A DNA stretch of 60,640 nt from Labrenzia sp. 011 (GTDB lineage Bacteria; Pseudomonadota; Alphaproteobacteria; Rhizobiales; Stappiaceae): NCBI RefSeq assembly GCF_003075075.1, contig NZ_QCYM01000025.1, positions 1-60,640 of the forward strand. The letters run 5' to 3'. This document shows positions 28,579 through 40,259 of this stretch, piece by piece (position 1 is the first letter of the stretch; each line of letters begins with the position of its first letter). The translations under genes and the position numbers were made by a program. Below the pieces are notes generated by a model that did not search any database, had not been told where the DNA came from, and saw nothing but the letters and a program-made list of their open reading frames with translations.

Positions 28579-29289
28579 ATGAAAATCATCGGACTGCTGG
28601 GCGGCATGAGCTGGGAGAGCACCGCCGTCTACTACCAGATGCTCAACCGCATGGCGCGTGAACGGCTCGGCGGGCTGCATTCGGTCAAATGTCTGCTGTG
28701 GTCGTTCGATTTTGCCGAGATCGAGGCTGCCCAGGCAGCAGGGGACTGGGGCAAGGCAACGGACATGATGGTCGAAGCGGCCCGCAACCTGGAGCGCGGC
28801 GGCGCGCAGTGCCTGGTGATCTGCACCAATACGATGCACAAGATGGCCGGGGAGGTGCAGGCGGCGGTTTCCATTCCGCTGATTCATATTGCCGATGCCA
28901 CCGCGCCGGCTATCCTGGAGGCAGGCTGCAAGGCACCGCTTCTGCTCGCAACCGCCTACACGATGGAGCAGGATTTCTACAAGGGACACCTGAAGGCGGC
29001 GCATGGTGTCGAGGTCCGGGTGCCGGGGCCGGACGACCGGGAGGAGATCCACCGGATCATCTATGAGGAACTCTGTCGCGGCGAAATCTGGGCCGATTCC
29101 AAGGCGACTTTTCTGGAGGTGGTCGCGAAGGAAGCAGCTGCGGGCGCGGACGGGGTCATTTTCGGCTGCACGGAAATCGGTCTGCTGGCCTCGGCCGAGG
29201 ATTTCGCGATACCGGCCTTTGATACCACAGAGCTGCATGCGAAGGCGGCGCTTGATTTCGCGCTTGGTGCGCAGGCCAGCCAGGGTTAG
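28579..29289 (+). CDS. Aspartate/glutamate racemase-family protein (YgeA type)
   Basis: 236 residues. The family start KIIGLLGGMSWESTAVYY is followed by CTNTMHKM and FGCTEIGLL, which hold the two catalytic Cys of the amino-acid racemase family. YgeA has broad racemase activity; a substrate cannot be read from sequence. It is separate from the glutamate racemase murI near 39.4 kb. Its stop overlaps the stop region of the convergent GST gene by four bases. Confidence 0.85.
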   Translation: MKIIGLLGGMSWESTAVYYQMLNRMARERLGGLHSVKCLLWSFDFAEIEAAQAAGDWGKATDMMVEAARNLERGGAQCLVICTNTMHKMAGEVQAAVSIPLIHIADATAPAILEAGCKAPLLLATAYTMEQDFYKGHLKAAHGVEVRVPGPDDREEIHRIIYEELCRGEIWADSKATFLEVVAKEAAAGADGVIFGCTEIGLLASAEDFAIPAFDTTELHAKAALDFALGAQASQG

Positions 29290-29924
29290 GTCCGCGTCGC
29301 CGGTTCCGTTGCCTGAAATGCCGCCCATGACTTGACGACGTCCAGCCAGGCGGTGAGCCGGGGGGCGGCCCTGAGCAGCAGCGCGCCTTCCTCCGCCTTG
29401 TGAAACAGCGCGAGCATCGGCGCGGCATGGCAATCGGCGAGGGTCGGCTGGGCGCCGGACAGGAACGGCCCCGGCCCGGCCAGGGTTTCGAGCGCTGCGA
29501 CGACCTTTCGCGCCGGGCCAAGGGCGCAGGAGATCCCGACCTCGTCGGACACCCCGCCATCGCGGGGTTTGACCACCCGTTCCACATAGATGTCCCAGAC
29601 AAGGGTACGATAGGCGTAGGAATCGAGGATCGACTGGATCTGCGTCATGCGGGCGCGGTCCCGGGGCGTGTCGGGCTGCAGGGATGGGCCGTCAAAGGCC
29701 TCGTCCACATAGCGCAGGATGGCGGTGGTTTCATGGAGGGCAAAGTCGCCGTGCCTCAAAGCCGGAATCCTGCCGAACGGGTGCAGGTCGAGATAGTCGT
29801 CGGGTGGTCCTTGCGGCGCGAAGACGTCAATCGGGTGCAGCCGGCAGGGGACACCCTTTTGCGCAAGTGCCAGCCGGACGGCGCGCACGTAAACCGAATA
29901 ATCCGCTCCATAAAGATCAATCAT
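29286..29924 (-). CDS. Glutathione S-transferase family protein
   Basis: 212 residues from ATG 29924; the reading frame extends to 30140 but those residues are not GST-like. Thioredoxin-like N-terminal domain: YGADYSVYVRAVRLALA, HPFGRIPALRHGDFALHETTAI (the cis-Pro and glutathione gamma-glutamyl site), then a helical C-domain with PTLADCHAAPMLALF. Catalytic residue is not obvious; Ser or Tyr near residues 6-10 are candidates. Substrate unknown. Convergent with the racemase-family gene. Confidence 0.85.
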   Translation of the reverse strand: MIDLYGADYSVYVRAVRLALAQKGVPCRLHPIDVFAPQGPPDDYLDLHPFGRIPALRHGDFALHETTAILRYVDEAFDGPSLQPDTPRDRARMTQIQSILDSYAYRTLVWDIYVERVVKPRDGGVSDEVGISCALGPARKVVAALETLAGPGPFLSGAQPTLADCHAAPMLALFHKAEEGALLLRAAPRLTAWLDVVKSWAAFQATEPATRT

Positions 29925-30497
29925 CGTGCGTCCAGCCTGAAGAGACGAAGCCTGTGGTTTGCCTCGGTGAGGCGCCAGCCCTTCCCGGGGGGAAGATCGA
30001 CCGGTCCGGCCCGCGGCGTCCTCAGCTTTCCGATTGTCGGCACCCGGCTTCTGCTCGGTTCCCGGACAACCGGGAGCGTAGAGCAACTTGCTTGCGGTTG
30101 GAATCATTTCCATGCGGAAAGGCCATGATTGCGCAAACATGCAAGTCCGGCATCCCCGCGAACCAGCCGCTCGTCTCCGGGGAAGCTCCGCCGGTTCCGG
30201 TCATGCTCCGGAAGCGCGTCCTCGCCCTGGGGCTACTCGCGGTACCGCTTTCGTCAGAAGGGGCAGGGGAGCATCAACCTGCTCCGGAAACGCGTGGACC
30301 CCGGTTCTGCGCTCCGCTTGGCCGGGGAGGTCCGGAGGAGGGGCCGGGGGGCTGCTCCGCAAACGCCTGTGATGGTGGGCATCGCTGGCTGCGAGTGAAC
30401 CTCGGCGCAGCACTTGGCTGGGTATTGCGCAAGGGCGCCTGAAGATCAGCAGACGCCGGGACCGGGAGATGGTCCCTGGCGCCTGCATCCGCCGTCC
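29925..30497. other. 573-base gene-free stretch between gst and icd
   Basis: Short frames on both strands cross this region but none has family-like sequence, a good ribosome site and a plausible composition. A hairpin GGGACC-GGGAGAT-GGTCCC sits near 30453-30474 before the icd stop and may help end icd transcription on the minus strand, though it lacks a T-run. Nothing else is evident. Confidence 0.4.
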
Positions 30498-31715
30498 TTA
30501 TTTTTCGTTCATGGCCTTGGCCAGATTTTCCTCGATCTTGTCGAGGAAGCCGGTGGTGGTCAGCCAGGACTGGTCCGGGCCGACGAGCAGGGCCAGATCC
30601 TTGGTCATATAGCCGGATTCCACGGTCTTGATGCAGACGCTTTCCAGGGTCTTGGCGAAACTGGCCAGCTTGTCGTTGCCGTCGAGTTTGGCCCGGTGGG
30701 CGAGGCCCCGCGTCCAGGCGAAGATCGAGGCAATGGAGTTGGTGGATGTGCTCTCGCCCTTCTGGTGCTGGCGATAGTGGCGGGTGACGGTACCATGCGC
30801 GGCTTCCGCCTCGACGGTCTGGCCATCCGGGCTCATCAGAACCGAGGTCATCAGGCCAAGGGAGCCGAAGCCCTGGGCAACTGTGTCGGACTGGACGTCG
30901 CCGTCATAGTTCTTGCAGGCCCAGACGTAGCCGCCGGACCATTTCAGGGAGGAGGCGACCATGTCGTCGATCAGGCGGTGCTCGTACCAGATGCCGGCTT
31001 CTGCGTATTTGTCCTTGAACTCGGCCTCGTAGATTTCCTCGAAGATATCCTTGAAGCGGCCGTCATAGGCTTTCAGGATGGTGTTCTTCGTGGACAGGTA
31101 ACAGGGCACCGCACGCTGCAGGGCATAGTTGAGCGACGCGCGGGCGAAGTCGCGGATCGAATCGTCGAGGTTGTACATGGCCATCGCGACGCCGGCGGAG
31201 GGCGCGTCATAGACCTCGCGCTCGATCACTTCACCATCCTCGCCGGTAAAGGTGATGGTCAGCTTGCCCTTGCCCGGAAAGCGGAAATCCGTGGCGCGGT
31301 ACTGGTCGCCGAAGGCATGGCGGCCGACGATGATCGGCTGGGTCCAGCCGGGCACCAGGCGCGGCACGTTCTGCATGATGATCGGTTCGCGGAAGATGAC
31401 GCCGCCGAGAATGTTGCGGATCGTGCCGTTGGGGGAGCGGTACATGCGTTTCAGGCCGAATTCCTCGACCCGGGCCTCGTCCGGCGTGATGGTGGCGCAT
31501 TTGATGCCGACGCCGTGTTCCTTGATCGCATTGGCCGCATCGACGGTGATCTGGTCATCGGTCTCGTCGCGCTTCTCGATCGACAGGTCGTAGTACAGCA
31601 GGTCGACGTCGAGATAGGGATGGATCAGCTTGTCCTTGATAAGCTGCCAGATGATCCGGGTCATCTCGTCGCCATCGAGTTCGACAACCGGATTATCGAC
31701 TTTGATCTTTGCCAT
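30498..31715 (-). CDS. icd: NADP-dependent isocitrate dehydrogenase (dimeric type)
   Basis: 405 residues, eukaryotic-like subfamily of dimeric NADP-IDH. Key segments: [20 protein letters not shown] at the start, [13 protein letters not shown] at the isocitrate site, and [15 protein letters not shown] metal site (here [21 protein letters not shown]), followed by [12 protein letters not shown] in the cofactor region. It converts isocitrate to 2-oxoglutarate in the TCA cycle. A second, unrelated monomeric IDH is encoded 3.6 kb upstream of it in this window. An octamer GTATACAA lies ~100 bases upstream. Confidence 0.96.
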   Translation of the reverse strand: MAKIKVDNPVVELDGDEMTRIIWQLIKDKLIHPYLDVDLLYYDLSIEKRDETDDQITVDAANAIKEHGVGIKCATITPDEARVEEFGLKRMYRSPNGTIRNILGGVIFREPIIMQNVPRLVPGWTQPIIVGRHAFGDQYRATDFRFPGKGKLTITFTGEDGEVIEREVYDAPSAGVAMAMYNLDDSIRDFARASLNYALQRAVPCYLSTKNTILKAYDGRFKDIFEEIYEAEFKDKYAEAGIWYEHRLIDDMVASSLKWSGGYVWACKNYDGDVQSDTVAQGFGSLGLMTSVLMSPDGQTVEAEAAHGTVTRHYRQHQKGESTSTNSIASIFAWTRGLAHRAKLDGNDKLASFAKTLESVCIKTVESGYMTKDLALLVGPDQSWLTTTGFLDKIEENLAKAMNEK

Positions 31716-31788
31716 GGGAGTTTGGCCTCGTGTTCATTGATTGAATGGATGGGGATGTGCAGCAGTTGCAACTCTCTGGAGAGATGCT

Positions 31789-32304
31789 TTAGCAGAATAT
31801 TATTGTGTGCGCTTGTATACAATGAAGGTTTCTCAGGCAAGGGGCGGAATTCTGTTGTCCGCTGACAATCGGGGCCTTGCCGCTACTTTTTCCCCTATGG
31901 TCCCCGATCTCATGAGCATGGGGTTTCACCCGTTCCCGTTCGGCCTGGAACATTGCCCGCGCCGCCTCAAGGGCCCTGCCGGTGGTTGCGTAGGCGGCGC
32001 GTTCCAGCAGGCAGGCGGGTGTGTCTTCGGAGCGGCCGAGAGAGAGAAGTTCCACTGAGTCGAGGGCGGCATAGACGTCGGCGAGGGGGATTTCGGTGAG
32101 CGGCTTTTCCAGAACCCAGCCGCCGCCATGCCCCCGGGCGGAGCCGACGAAGCCCGCCTCGCGCAGACCCGCCATGGTGCGGCGGACCAGGGACGGATTG
32201 GTATTGAGCATCCTGCCGATCTGCTCTGACGTTACCGGTTCTTCCGCCCGCGCCAGGAGCAAAAGCACATGAAGCACGGGCAGCAGACGGCTGTCGGTGC
32301 GCAA
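31789..32304 (-). CDS. Rrf2-family transcriptional regulator
   Basis: 171 residues from TTG 32304 (AGGAAA upstream). The N-terminus is a winged helix: LLPVLHVLLLLARAEEPVTS, then SLVRRTMAGLREAGFVGSARG and the Rrf2 wing GGGWVLEKPLTEIPLADVYAAL. The three-Cys iron-sulfur loop of IscR/NsrR is absent; only the Cys in TPACLLERA is in the usual region, so this is the cluster-free type, like YwnA or CymR-type. The last ~35 residues are unusual for the family. It faces icd on the same strand, with a CAGGGT-N7-ACCCTG inverted repeat just upstream of its start. Confidence 0.75.
   Translation of the reverse strand: MRTDSRLLPVLHVLLLLARAEEPVTSEQIGRMLNTNPSLVRRTMAGLREAGFVGSARGHGGGWVLEKPLTEIPLADVYAALDSVELLSLGRSEDTPACLLERAAYATTGRALEAARAMFQAERERVKPHAHEIGDHRGKSSGKAPIVSGQQNSAPCLRNLHCIQAHTIIFC
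31813..31822. promoter_or_regulatory. Palindrome TTGTATACAA upstream of icd
   Basis: A perfect 10-bp palindrome ~100 bases before the icd start, inside the 3' end of the Rrf2 gene. The same octamer GTATACAA occurs upstream of the monomeric IDH gene at 37577-37584. It looks like an operator of a GntR-type regulator, but the regulator is not identified here. Confidence 0.45.
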
Positions 32305-32347
32305 TTTCCTGTCTCCGCGTTTGCCATTCCGGTCTTCCGCTGTGCGC

Positions 32348-32366
32348 CAGGGTCGATGATACCCTG
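32348..32366. promoter_or_regulatory. Candidate operator of the Rrf2 regulator
   Basis: CAGGGT-CGATGAT-ACCCTG is a perfect 6-bp inverted repeat with a 7-base spacer, 44-62 bases upstream of the Rrf2 start. Rrf2 proteins usually regulate their own promoter, so autoregulation is a reasonable inference. Confidence 0.45.
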
Positions 32367-32599
32367 ACCCTGATAGGGAAACGCCGGATCTGTACCCGAG
32401 GTTGCGCGAAAAGGCGAGGGGATGGCGAGGCGGCGGACTGAGTGTCGGGACCCTCCATCGAGCCCCGTCGCAAGTGGCGTCTTTTCCCTGAAAGGGCAGG
32501 TCCGTTCGCAGGCAGGCGCGGCGGCTGCGAATTCACGACAGAAATTGGCGAGAATTCGCTTGCAGTCCCGCGGCAATCGCTGCAAATCTAGTCTGTGAG

Positions 32600-32780
32600 A
32601 TGGTTCTGCCTGAACAAGCGTGACGGCGGATCAAATGGGAACACGGTGCGGCGTACCCAACAGGGACCAATACCGTGGCTGCCCCCGCAACTGTAAGCGG
32701 TGAGCGATGCCCTTCAGCCACTGGCCTTTTGGCTGGGAAGGCGGGCAGAGCGGAGACCCGCGAGCCAGGAGACCTGCCAT
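32600..32780 (+). ncRNA. Cobalamin (B12) riboswitch
   Basis: Contains the class core in order: ATGGGAACACGGTG (with the GGGAA variant), the long central segment CCGTGGCTGCCCCCGCAACTGTAAGCGG, then GCCACTGG, CTGGGAAGGCG, and the B12 box GCCAGGAGACCTGCC at 32764-32778. It precedes the CbiM-like permease by ~70 bases. Binding of adenosylcobalamin would shut off that gene. The 18-bp palindrome and GGAGG-loop hairpin between aptamer and start probably form the expression platform. Confidence 0.93.
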
Positions 32781-32785
32781 CCGAA

Positions 32786-32837
32786 GGCTTTTCGCGAAAA
32801 GCCAATCAGAAACCCTGTTCGCGCACGGAGGGTGCGC
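32786..32837 (+). promoter_or_regulatory. Riboswitch expression platform: two hairpins
   Basis: GGCTTTTCGCGAAAAGCC (32786-32803) is a perfect 18-bp palindrome. A second stem GCGCAC-GGAGG-GTGCGC (32821-32837) holds GGAGG in its loop and ends one base before the real ribosome site AAAGGAG (32838-32844). No T-run follows, so control is probably translational. Function is inference. Confidence 0.5.
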
Positions 32838-32850
32838 AAAGGAGACAGAC

Positions 32851-33531
32851 ATGCATATCGAACCCGGTGTCGTTGACGGTGCCAAGACCCTTCTCAGCTA
32901 CGGCACGGCCGTGGCGTCCTTCGGCCTTCTGGGCAAAATGGCGCTCGATACCATCCGCAAGAGCGGCGTGGCGAGCCTTGCCGTGCGCTCGGTGATCACC
33001 ACGCTTCTGGTGTTTTCCTTCTTCGAACTGCTGCCGCATTATCCGGTCGGCGTTTCGGAAGTCCACTTCATCCTCGGCTCGACGCTGTTCCTGATGTTCG
33101 GGGCCGGGCCGGCGGCCATCGGTCTGGCCGCAGGCCTGCTGTTGCAGGGCCTGCTGTTCGCGCCGTTCGACCTGCCGCAATACGGCATCAACGTCACCAC
33201 GCTGATCGTGCCGCTGTGGGCCGTTGGCGCCGTGGCCACGAAGCTCATCCCGCAGAAGACAGCCTATGTGGACGTGTCCTATGCCCAGGCTCTGGCCCTT
33301 TCGACCACCTATCAGGGCGGTGTCGTTGCCTGGGTCGCTTTCTGGGCCTTCTACGGCCAGGGCTTCGGTGCGGAGAACATGGTCTCGGTCGGAGCCTTCG
33401 GCGCGGCCTATATGCTTGTGGTCATTGGTGAGCCGCTGGCGGATCTCGCCGTTCTGGCTGCCGCCAAGACCCTGGCGCCCTTCACCAGAAACATGGCCTT
33501 CAACGCCCGGCTGCACGAGGCCGCCGTCTAG
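32851..33531 (+). CDS. CbiM-like energy-coupling-factor permease
   Basis: 226 residues from ATG 32851, with AAAGGAG upstream. The N-terminus MHIEPG keeps His2, which in CbiM/NikM sits on the metal-binding site. Six hydrophobic segments follow, with GAGPAAIGLAAGLLLQGLLF as the family-like helix pair. No cbiN, cbiQ or cbiO genes are near, so it may use a shared ATPase elsewhere or have another role. Its riboswitch links it to cobalamin supply: cobalt or corrinoid import. A strong terminator follows. Confidence 0.8.
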   Translation: MHIEPGVVDGAKTLLSYGTAVASFGLLGKMALDTIRKSGVASLAVRSVITTLLVFSFFELLPHYPVGVSEVHFILGSTLFLMFGAGPAAIGLAAGLLLQGLLFAPFDLPQYGINVTTLIVPLWAVGAVATKLIPQKTAYVDVSYAQALALSTTYQGGVVAWVAFWAFYGQGFGAENMVSVGAFGAAYMLVVIGEPLADLAVLAAAKTLAPFTRNMAFNARLHEAAV

Positions 33532-33556
33532 GTTCCACGGCTTTATTCGAAACCGG

Positions 33557-33584
33557 AAGGGGCGGCCATCGGGCCGCCCTTTTT
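33557..33584 (+). terminator. Terminator after the CbiM-like gene
   Basis: GGGCGGCC (33560-33567), loop ATCG, GGCCGCCC (33572-33579), then five T. An 8-bp perfect stem 26 bases after the stop codon. Confidence 0.85.
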
Positions 33585-33644
33585 GTGTCTGCTTGTTTGA
33601 TCCGGCGCTCCGGCGATATCAGCAGGCGGTCGGCTGAGGCGGAA

Positions 33645-34142
33645 CTATTCCTGGCCGCCATTGCGCAAATTCGCGCGCAATGTGTCGAGTCTGGCTTTCA
33701 GGTCCTTCAGTTCCGTTAGGGAAAGCCCGGTGGCCTCGGCAATGCATTGCGGTATCGCCTGGGCCTTCTTCTGGAGAGCTGTTCCTTCCGCCGTCAATGT
33801 GACGTTGACAACGCGCTGATCCTGCTCGTCCCGCACGCGCGACACCAGGCCCAGGGTCTCCAGACGTTTAAGCATCGGGGTCAGCGTGTTGTATTCCAGA
33901 CTGAGGGCGTCGCCGATCTCCCTGACGGTGCGCCCGTCGCGCCGCCACAGCAGGGTCATGACCAAATATTGCGGATAGGTCAGCCCGATATCCCCCAGCA
34001 ATGATCGATAAAGATTGTTGAAGGCCAGGTTGGACTCGTAGACCGCAAAACAGATGAAGTCGTCCAGCTCCGTATCCGGGCCTTGTTGTGTGGCGGCATT
34101 TGCCGCTCCGGCGGCTTCGCGCGGGTTTTGCTGATCAGACAT
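33645..34142 (-). CDS. OhrR-like MarR-family regulator
   Basis: 165 residues with a MarR winged helix: [44 protein letters not shown] and [15 protein letters not shown]31 in [18 protein letters not shown] matches the organic-peroxide-sensing Cys of OhrR, and C133 near the C-terminus could make it a two-Cys sensor. Oxidation of that Cys releases DNA. It is divergent from a Tat-exported alpha/beta hydrolase rather than from ohr. A TCGTGCACGA palindrome lies between the two genes. Confidence 0.85.
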   Translation of the reverse strand: MSDQQNPREAAGAANAATQQGPDTELDDFICFAVYESNLAFNNLYRSLLGDIGLTYPQYLVMTLLWRRDGRTVREIGDALSLEYNTLTPMLKRLETLGLVSRVRDEQDQRVVNVTLTAEGTALQKKAQAIPQCIAEATGLSLTELKDLKARLDTLRANLRNGGQE

Positions 34143-34211
34143 GTTCCGTTCCTAAGCAGATTTTTTTCTCGGGGCAAGCATTGACAACCGGGGTGCATGC
34201 GCGCATATCAA

Positions 34212-34221
34212 TCGTGCACGA
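34212..34221. promoter_or_regulatory. Candidate OhrR-like operator
   Basis: TCGTGCACGA, a perfect 10-bp palindrome midway between the divergent regulator and hydrolase starts. Position fits repression of both genes. The sequence is not the known OhrR box, so the match is positional only. Confidence 0.35.
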
Positions 34222-34255
34222 GTTAATCGTTCGCGAGGTAAAAAGGAATGGCCTG

Positions 34256-35212
34256 ATGGGAAACAAGACAGAATGGCCGGATGTCAGCCGCCGCCAGGCG
34301 TTGCTCGGTGGTGGCGCTCTCGGGCTCGGAATGATGATGACCCCGGCTTTCGGGGTGTCGACGGATCTTTCAAAACAGGAGAACTTGAAAATGACGACCT
34401 TCACGACTTCGGACGGCACAGAGATCTTCTACAAGGACTGGGGCCAGGGACAGCCGATCGTCTTCTCGCACGGCTGGCCGCTCTCGGCCGACGCCTGGGA
34501 CGCGCAGATGCTGTTTTTCGGACAGAACGGCTTCCGGGTCGTCGCTCATGACCGGCGCGGACACGGCCGCTCCAGCCAGCCCTGGGACAACAACAACATG
34601 GACCGTTATGCCGATGACCTGGCCGAACTGATCGAGCGTCTCGACCTGCGCGACGTCATCCTGATCGGCCATTCGACCGGTGGCGGTGAGGTTGCCCACT
34701 ATGTGGGGCGACATGGCAATGACCGGGTGGCGAAGGTTGTTCTGGTTGGGGCAGTTCCTCCCCTGATGCTGAAGACAGCGGACAATCCGGATGGAACGCC
34801 GCTGGAGGTCTTCAATGGCATTCGCCAGGGGACGGCCTATAACCGTTCGCAGTTCTTCAAGGATCTGACAATCCCCTTCTATGGCTTCAACCGCGAGGGC
34901 GTGGAAACCAACGAGGGGCTGCGCGAGAGCTTCTGGCTGCAGGGCATGGCGGGCGGGATCAAGGGTCAGTACGACTCGATCCACGAATTCTCCGAAGTGG
35001 ACTATACGGCCGACCTCAAGGCGATTGCCCGGCCGACTCTGATCGTCCACGGGGGGGACGATCAGATCGTTCCTATCAAGGCCTCCGCCCACCGGGCGGC
35101 CGAGATCGTCTCCGACGCGACCCTGAAGATCTATCCGGATGGCAGCCACGGCCTGGCGCAGCTTCAGGCGGAAGAGTTCAACAAAGACGTTCTGGCCTTC
35201 ATCCGGGGCTGA
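34256..35212 (+). CDS. Tat-exported alpha/beta hydrolase (non-heme peroxidase/perhydrolase type)
   Basis: 318 residues from ATG 34256 (AAAAGGAA upstream). The N-terminus has a twin-arginine signal, S11-R12-R13-Q with [19 protein letters not shown]. The mature domain begins [18 protein letters not shown] and has oxyanion HGWPLSAD, nucleophile GHSTGGG, Asp in HGGDDQIVP and His in GSHGLA. This is the cofactor-free chloroperoxidase/arylesterase family. It may hydrolyse esters or use peroxide; the OhrR-like neighbour suggests a peroxide link. A terminator shared with the next gene follows. Confidence 0.85.
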   Translation: MGNKTEWPDVSRRQALLGGGALGLGMMMTPAFGVSTDLSKQENLKMTTFTTSDGTEIFYKDWGQGQPIVFSHGWPLSADAWDAQMLFFGQNGFRVVAHDRRGHGRSSQPWDNNNMDRYADDLAELIERLDLRDVILIGHSTGGGEVAHYVGRHGNDRVAKVVLVGAVPPLMLKTADNPDGTPLEVFNGIRQGTAYNRSQFFKDLTIPFYGFNREGVETNEGLRESFWLQGMAGGIKGQYDSIHEFSEVDYTADLKAIARPTLIVHGGDDQIVPIKASAHRAAEIVSDATLKIYPDGSHGLAQLQAEEFNKDVLAFIRG

Positions 35213-35231
35213 GGCCTTCTGGTGAAAACAA

Positions 35232-35258
35232 AAAAGGGCGGCCCGGAGCCGCCCTTTT
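35232..35258. terminator. Bidirectional terminator between convergent genes
   Basis: AAAAGGGCGGC (35232-35242), loop CCGGA, GCCGCCCTTTT (35248-35258). A-rich on one side and T-rich on the other, so it works in both directions between the hydrolase gene and the monomeric IDH gene. Confidence 0.88.
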
Positions 35259-35281
35259 GCCGTTTTGGCTTTTCTGACGGA

Positions 35282-37963
<2,682 letters not shown>

Positions 37964-38404
37964 TCAGCTGCGGGGCTTCCAGAAATCAGCCGCGGATTCC
38001 GGCATTTTTGCCAGAATCCGGTCCAGTTGCCGTTCATCGATGGAAGACCGCCGCAGGGCCGTGGCCACATCCTCGATTGCGGTGTCCGGAGCGGTGTTGT
38101 GGTCCCGCCGCAGGGATTGGACCTGCCGGCTCAGTGCGGCCCGGTCCGGAAAGGGAGGGGGCAGCTCTCCTGGCTGCAAGTCCTCGGCCCAGTCCTCGAC
38201 GAAGATCGCGCGGGTCACGGCGGGCAGGACGTTTGAAAATTCGAGGGCCTGTTGCACGGTCAGGTGGGAACGGAAGGTGTGAAGGACGGCGCGCAAGGTG
38301 TGATAGGCCTGATGATGAGACTGCAGCATGCAGATATCGCGGACATCCAGAAGAAAGGCGTCGAAATCCAGGGACGCGTGGAAATAGGTTTGCGGCATGG
38401 GCAT
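37964..38404 (-). CDS. DUF2267-domain protein
   Basis: 146 residues from ATG 38404 (ATG 38398 also possible; the frame reaches back to 38455). The centre reads HHQAYHTLRAVLHTFRSHLTVQQALEFSNVLPAVTRAIFVEDW, the all-helical pattern of DUF2267, with short helices and the typical W at the end of a helix. Such proteins are small, soluble and of unknown role. Gene stands alone, divergent from trmJ. Confidence 0.7.
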   Translation of the reverse strand: MPMPQTYFHASLDFDAFLLDVRDICMLQSHHQAYHTLRAVLHTFRSHLTVQQALEFSNVLPAVTRAIFVEDWAEDLQPGELPPPFPDRAALSRQVQSLRRDHNTAPDTAIEDVATALRRSSIDERQLDRILAKMPESAADFWKPRS

Positions 38405-38615
38405 GGCAGATGCGTGATTCCCATCGTTATTTCTACCTATTATTACCCGCATCATGCGACGGCGTCATGATTTTTCTCAAAAGAATCAACAATTTGGGGT
38501 TGTCCTTCGGTTGTTGTGTCCGGGCGTGGTCGTGGCGGCGAGCGCGTTGGACGCACGGGAAAATCCGGTCGAAGCAGCTTCCCATTTTTTCAAGAACCGG
38601 CTAAATCCGGGCCTC

Positions 38616-39428
38616 ATGAGCAAGAACGCGAATATCAGGGAAGAGGCACGTGCGGTGACGGCCAGGCCGCCGGCAGTGATTTTGTGCGAACCGCAGCTTG
38701 GCGAGAACATCGGCACGGCGGCGCGGGCGATGGCGAATTTCGGGCTGTCGGACTTGAGAATCGTCAACCCGCGGGACGGCTGGCCGAGCGAAAAGGCCCG
38801 TGCTGCCGCCAGCGGTGCGGATCATGTCATCGACAGGGTGCAGGTCTTCGACAGTGTCGAGGCGGCTGTCGCCGACCTGCAATTCGTGTTCGCGACGACG
38901 GCCCGCTCGCGGGAGGTGTCCAAACCCGTTCGCGGGCCGGACGAGGCCGCGGCCAAATCCGTCGAACTCGGCGAGAAAGGCAGCGCGACCGGCTATCTGT
39001 TCGGCCGGGAACGCTGGGGCCTCAACAATGAGGAAATCGCGCTGACCGATGAAATCGTCACCTTGCCCGTGGATCCGGATTTCGCCTCCCTGAACATTGC
39101 CCAGGCGGTGCTGGTGTGTGCCTATGAATGGCGCCGCACCGCCACGACCGGCGCGTTGCCCTTCCTGTTGTCGGAAGAGGTGCACCCGCCGGCGAAGAAG
39201 GACGATATCGTGCGCTTCTTCGAACATCTGGAAGGGGCGTTGGACGCGGCGACATTCTTCCGGCCGCCCGAACGCCGTCCGCATATGGTCCGCACCCTGC
39301 GCAACATCTTCCAGAAGGCGGAACTGACCGATCAGGAGGTTCGTTCGTTGCGCGGTGTGATCGCCGCGCTGGAAAAGCGGGAAACGCGGCCTCGCAAGAA
39401 ACGCGGCGGCAACAGCGGTGAGCAATGA
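38616..39428 (+). CDS. trmJ: tRNA (cytidine/uridine-2'-O-)-methyltransferase TrmJ
   Basis: 270 residues from ATG 38616; the open frame goes back to 38454 but without family sequence. SpoU/SPOUT signatures are ILCEPQLGENIGTAARAMANFGL (motif 1), LFGRERWGLNNEEI (motif 2) and DFASLNIAQAVLVCAYE (motif 3). It methylates the 2'-OH of nucleotide 32 in tRNA, using the trefoil knot to bind AdoMet. Ten bases before murI on the same strand, likely cotranscribed. Confidence 0.9.
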   Translation: MSKNANIREEARAVTARPPAVILCEPQLGENIGTAARAMANFGLSDLRIVNPRDGWPSEKARAAASGADHVIDRVQVFDSVEAAVADLQFVFATTARSREVSKPVRGPDEAAAKSVELGEKGSATGYLFGRERWGLNNEEIALTDEIVTLPVDPDFASLNIAQAVLVCAYEWRRTATTGALPFLLSEEVHPPAKKDDIVRFFEHLEGALDAATFFRPPERRPHMVRTLRNIFQKAELTDQEVRSLRGVIAALEKRETRPRKKRGGNSGEQ

Positions 39429-39437
39429 GGCCTCCCC

Positions 39438-40259
39438 GTGACCCGGCCCGGACCGGTTCTCTTCTTCGATTCCGGAATCGGCGGGCTGACGGTGCTGCGC
39501 GAAGCACGCTATCTGCTGCCCTATGAACACCTGATTTATGTGGCCGACGATGCTGCGTTTCCGATCGGGCGCTGGCCAGAAGCCGATCTCAAGGCGCGAA
39601 TTCTGGCGCTTTTCGCGGAGCTGATCGCCACGCATCGCCCGAAAGCGGTGGTCATTGCCTGCAACACGGCGTTCACCCTTGCCGGTGAGGCCTTGCGCGA
39701 GGCGCATCCCAGGGTCCCCTTTGTCGGCACGGTTCCGGCAATCAAGCCGGCGGCGGAGCGCACCTCTTCCGGTCTGATCTCGGTGCTGGCGACGCCGGGC
39801 ACGGTGCGCAGGGCCTATACGAGGGGCCTGATCGACAGTTTCGCCGGCCGGTGCCATGTGCGTCTGGTGGGATCCGACACGCTGGCGGAGCTGGCGGAAC
39901 GGCACATGCGCGGCGGAGGCGTTGCGGACGAGGTGCTTCTGGCGGAAATCTCGGACTGCTTTGTGGAGCGGGACGGGCAGCGCACCGACATCGTCGTGCT
40001 GGCCTGCACCCATTATCCGCTGCTGGCCAACCGTTTCCGCAGGATCGCGCCCTGGCCGGTCGACTGGCTGGATCCGGCGGAAGCCATCGCGCGGCAACTG
40101 GTGCGGGTTCTTGGCCCCAACGCGGCGGAGATACCGGCGCAGACGCCGGACTGCGCCATCTTCACCTCAGGCCCGCAGGACCCGGCGCTGCGCCGGCTTC
40201 TGGCCGGTTTCGGGCTGGTTCTGGCCAATGAACATGGCGTCAGGCCGCAAGAGACTTGA
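39438..40259 (+). CDS. murI: Glutamate racemase
   Basis: 273 residues from GTG 39438. [20 protein letters not shown] at the start, catalytic C75 in [12 protein letters not shown] and C190 in [12 protein letters not shown]. Makes D-glutamate for peptidoglycan in the cytoplasm. The 3' end overlaps the 3' end of the convergent EAL-GGDEF gene by 20 bases. Confidence 0.93.
   Translation: MTRPGPVLFFDSGIGGLTVLREARYLLPYEHLIYVADDAAFPIGRWPEADLKARILALFAELIATHRPKAVVIACNTAFTLAGEALREAHPRVPFVGTVPAIKPAAERTSSGLISVLATPGTVRRAYTRGLIDSFAGRCHVRLVGSDTLAELAERHMRGGGVADEVLLAEISDCFVERDGQRTDIVVLACTHYPLLANRFRRIAPWPVDWLDPAEAIARQLVRVLGPNAAEIPAQTPDCAIFTSGPQDPALRRLLAGFGLVLANEHGVRPQET

Noticed and set aside
29925..30497. Short ORFs in the gst-icd gap
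   Set aside because: None has a proper ribosome site or recognisable sequence; several alternative frames overlap, as expected by chance in GC-rich DNA.
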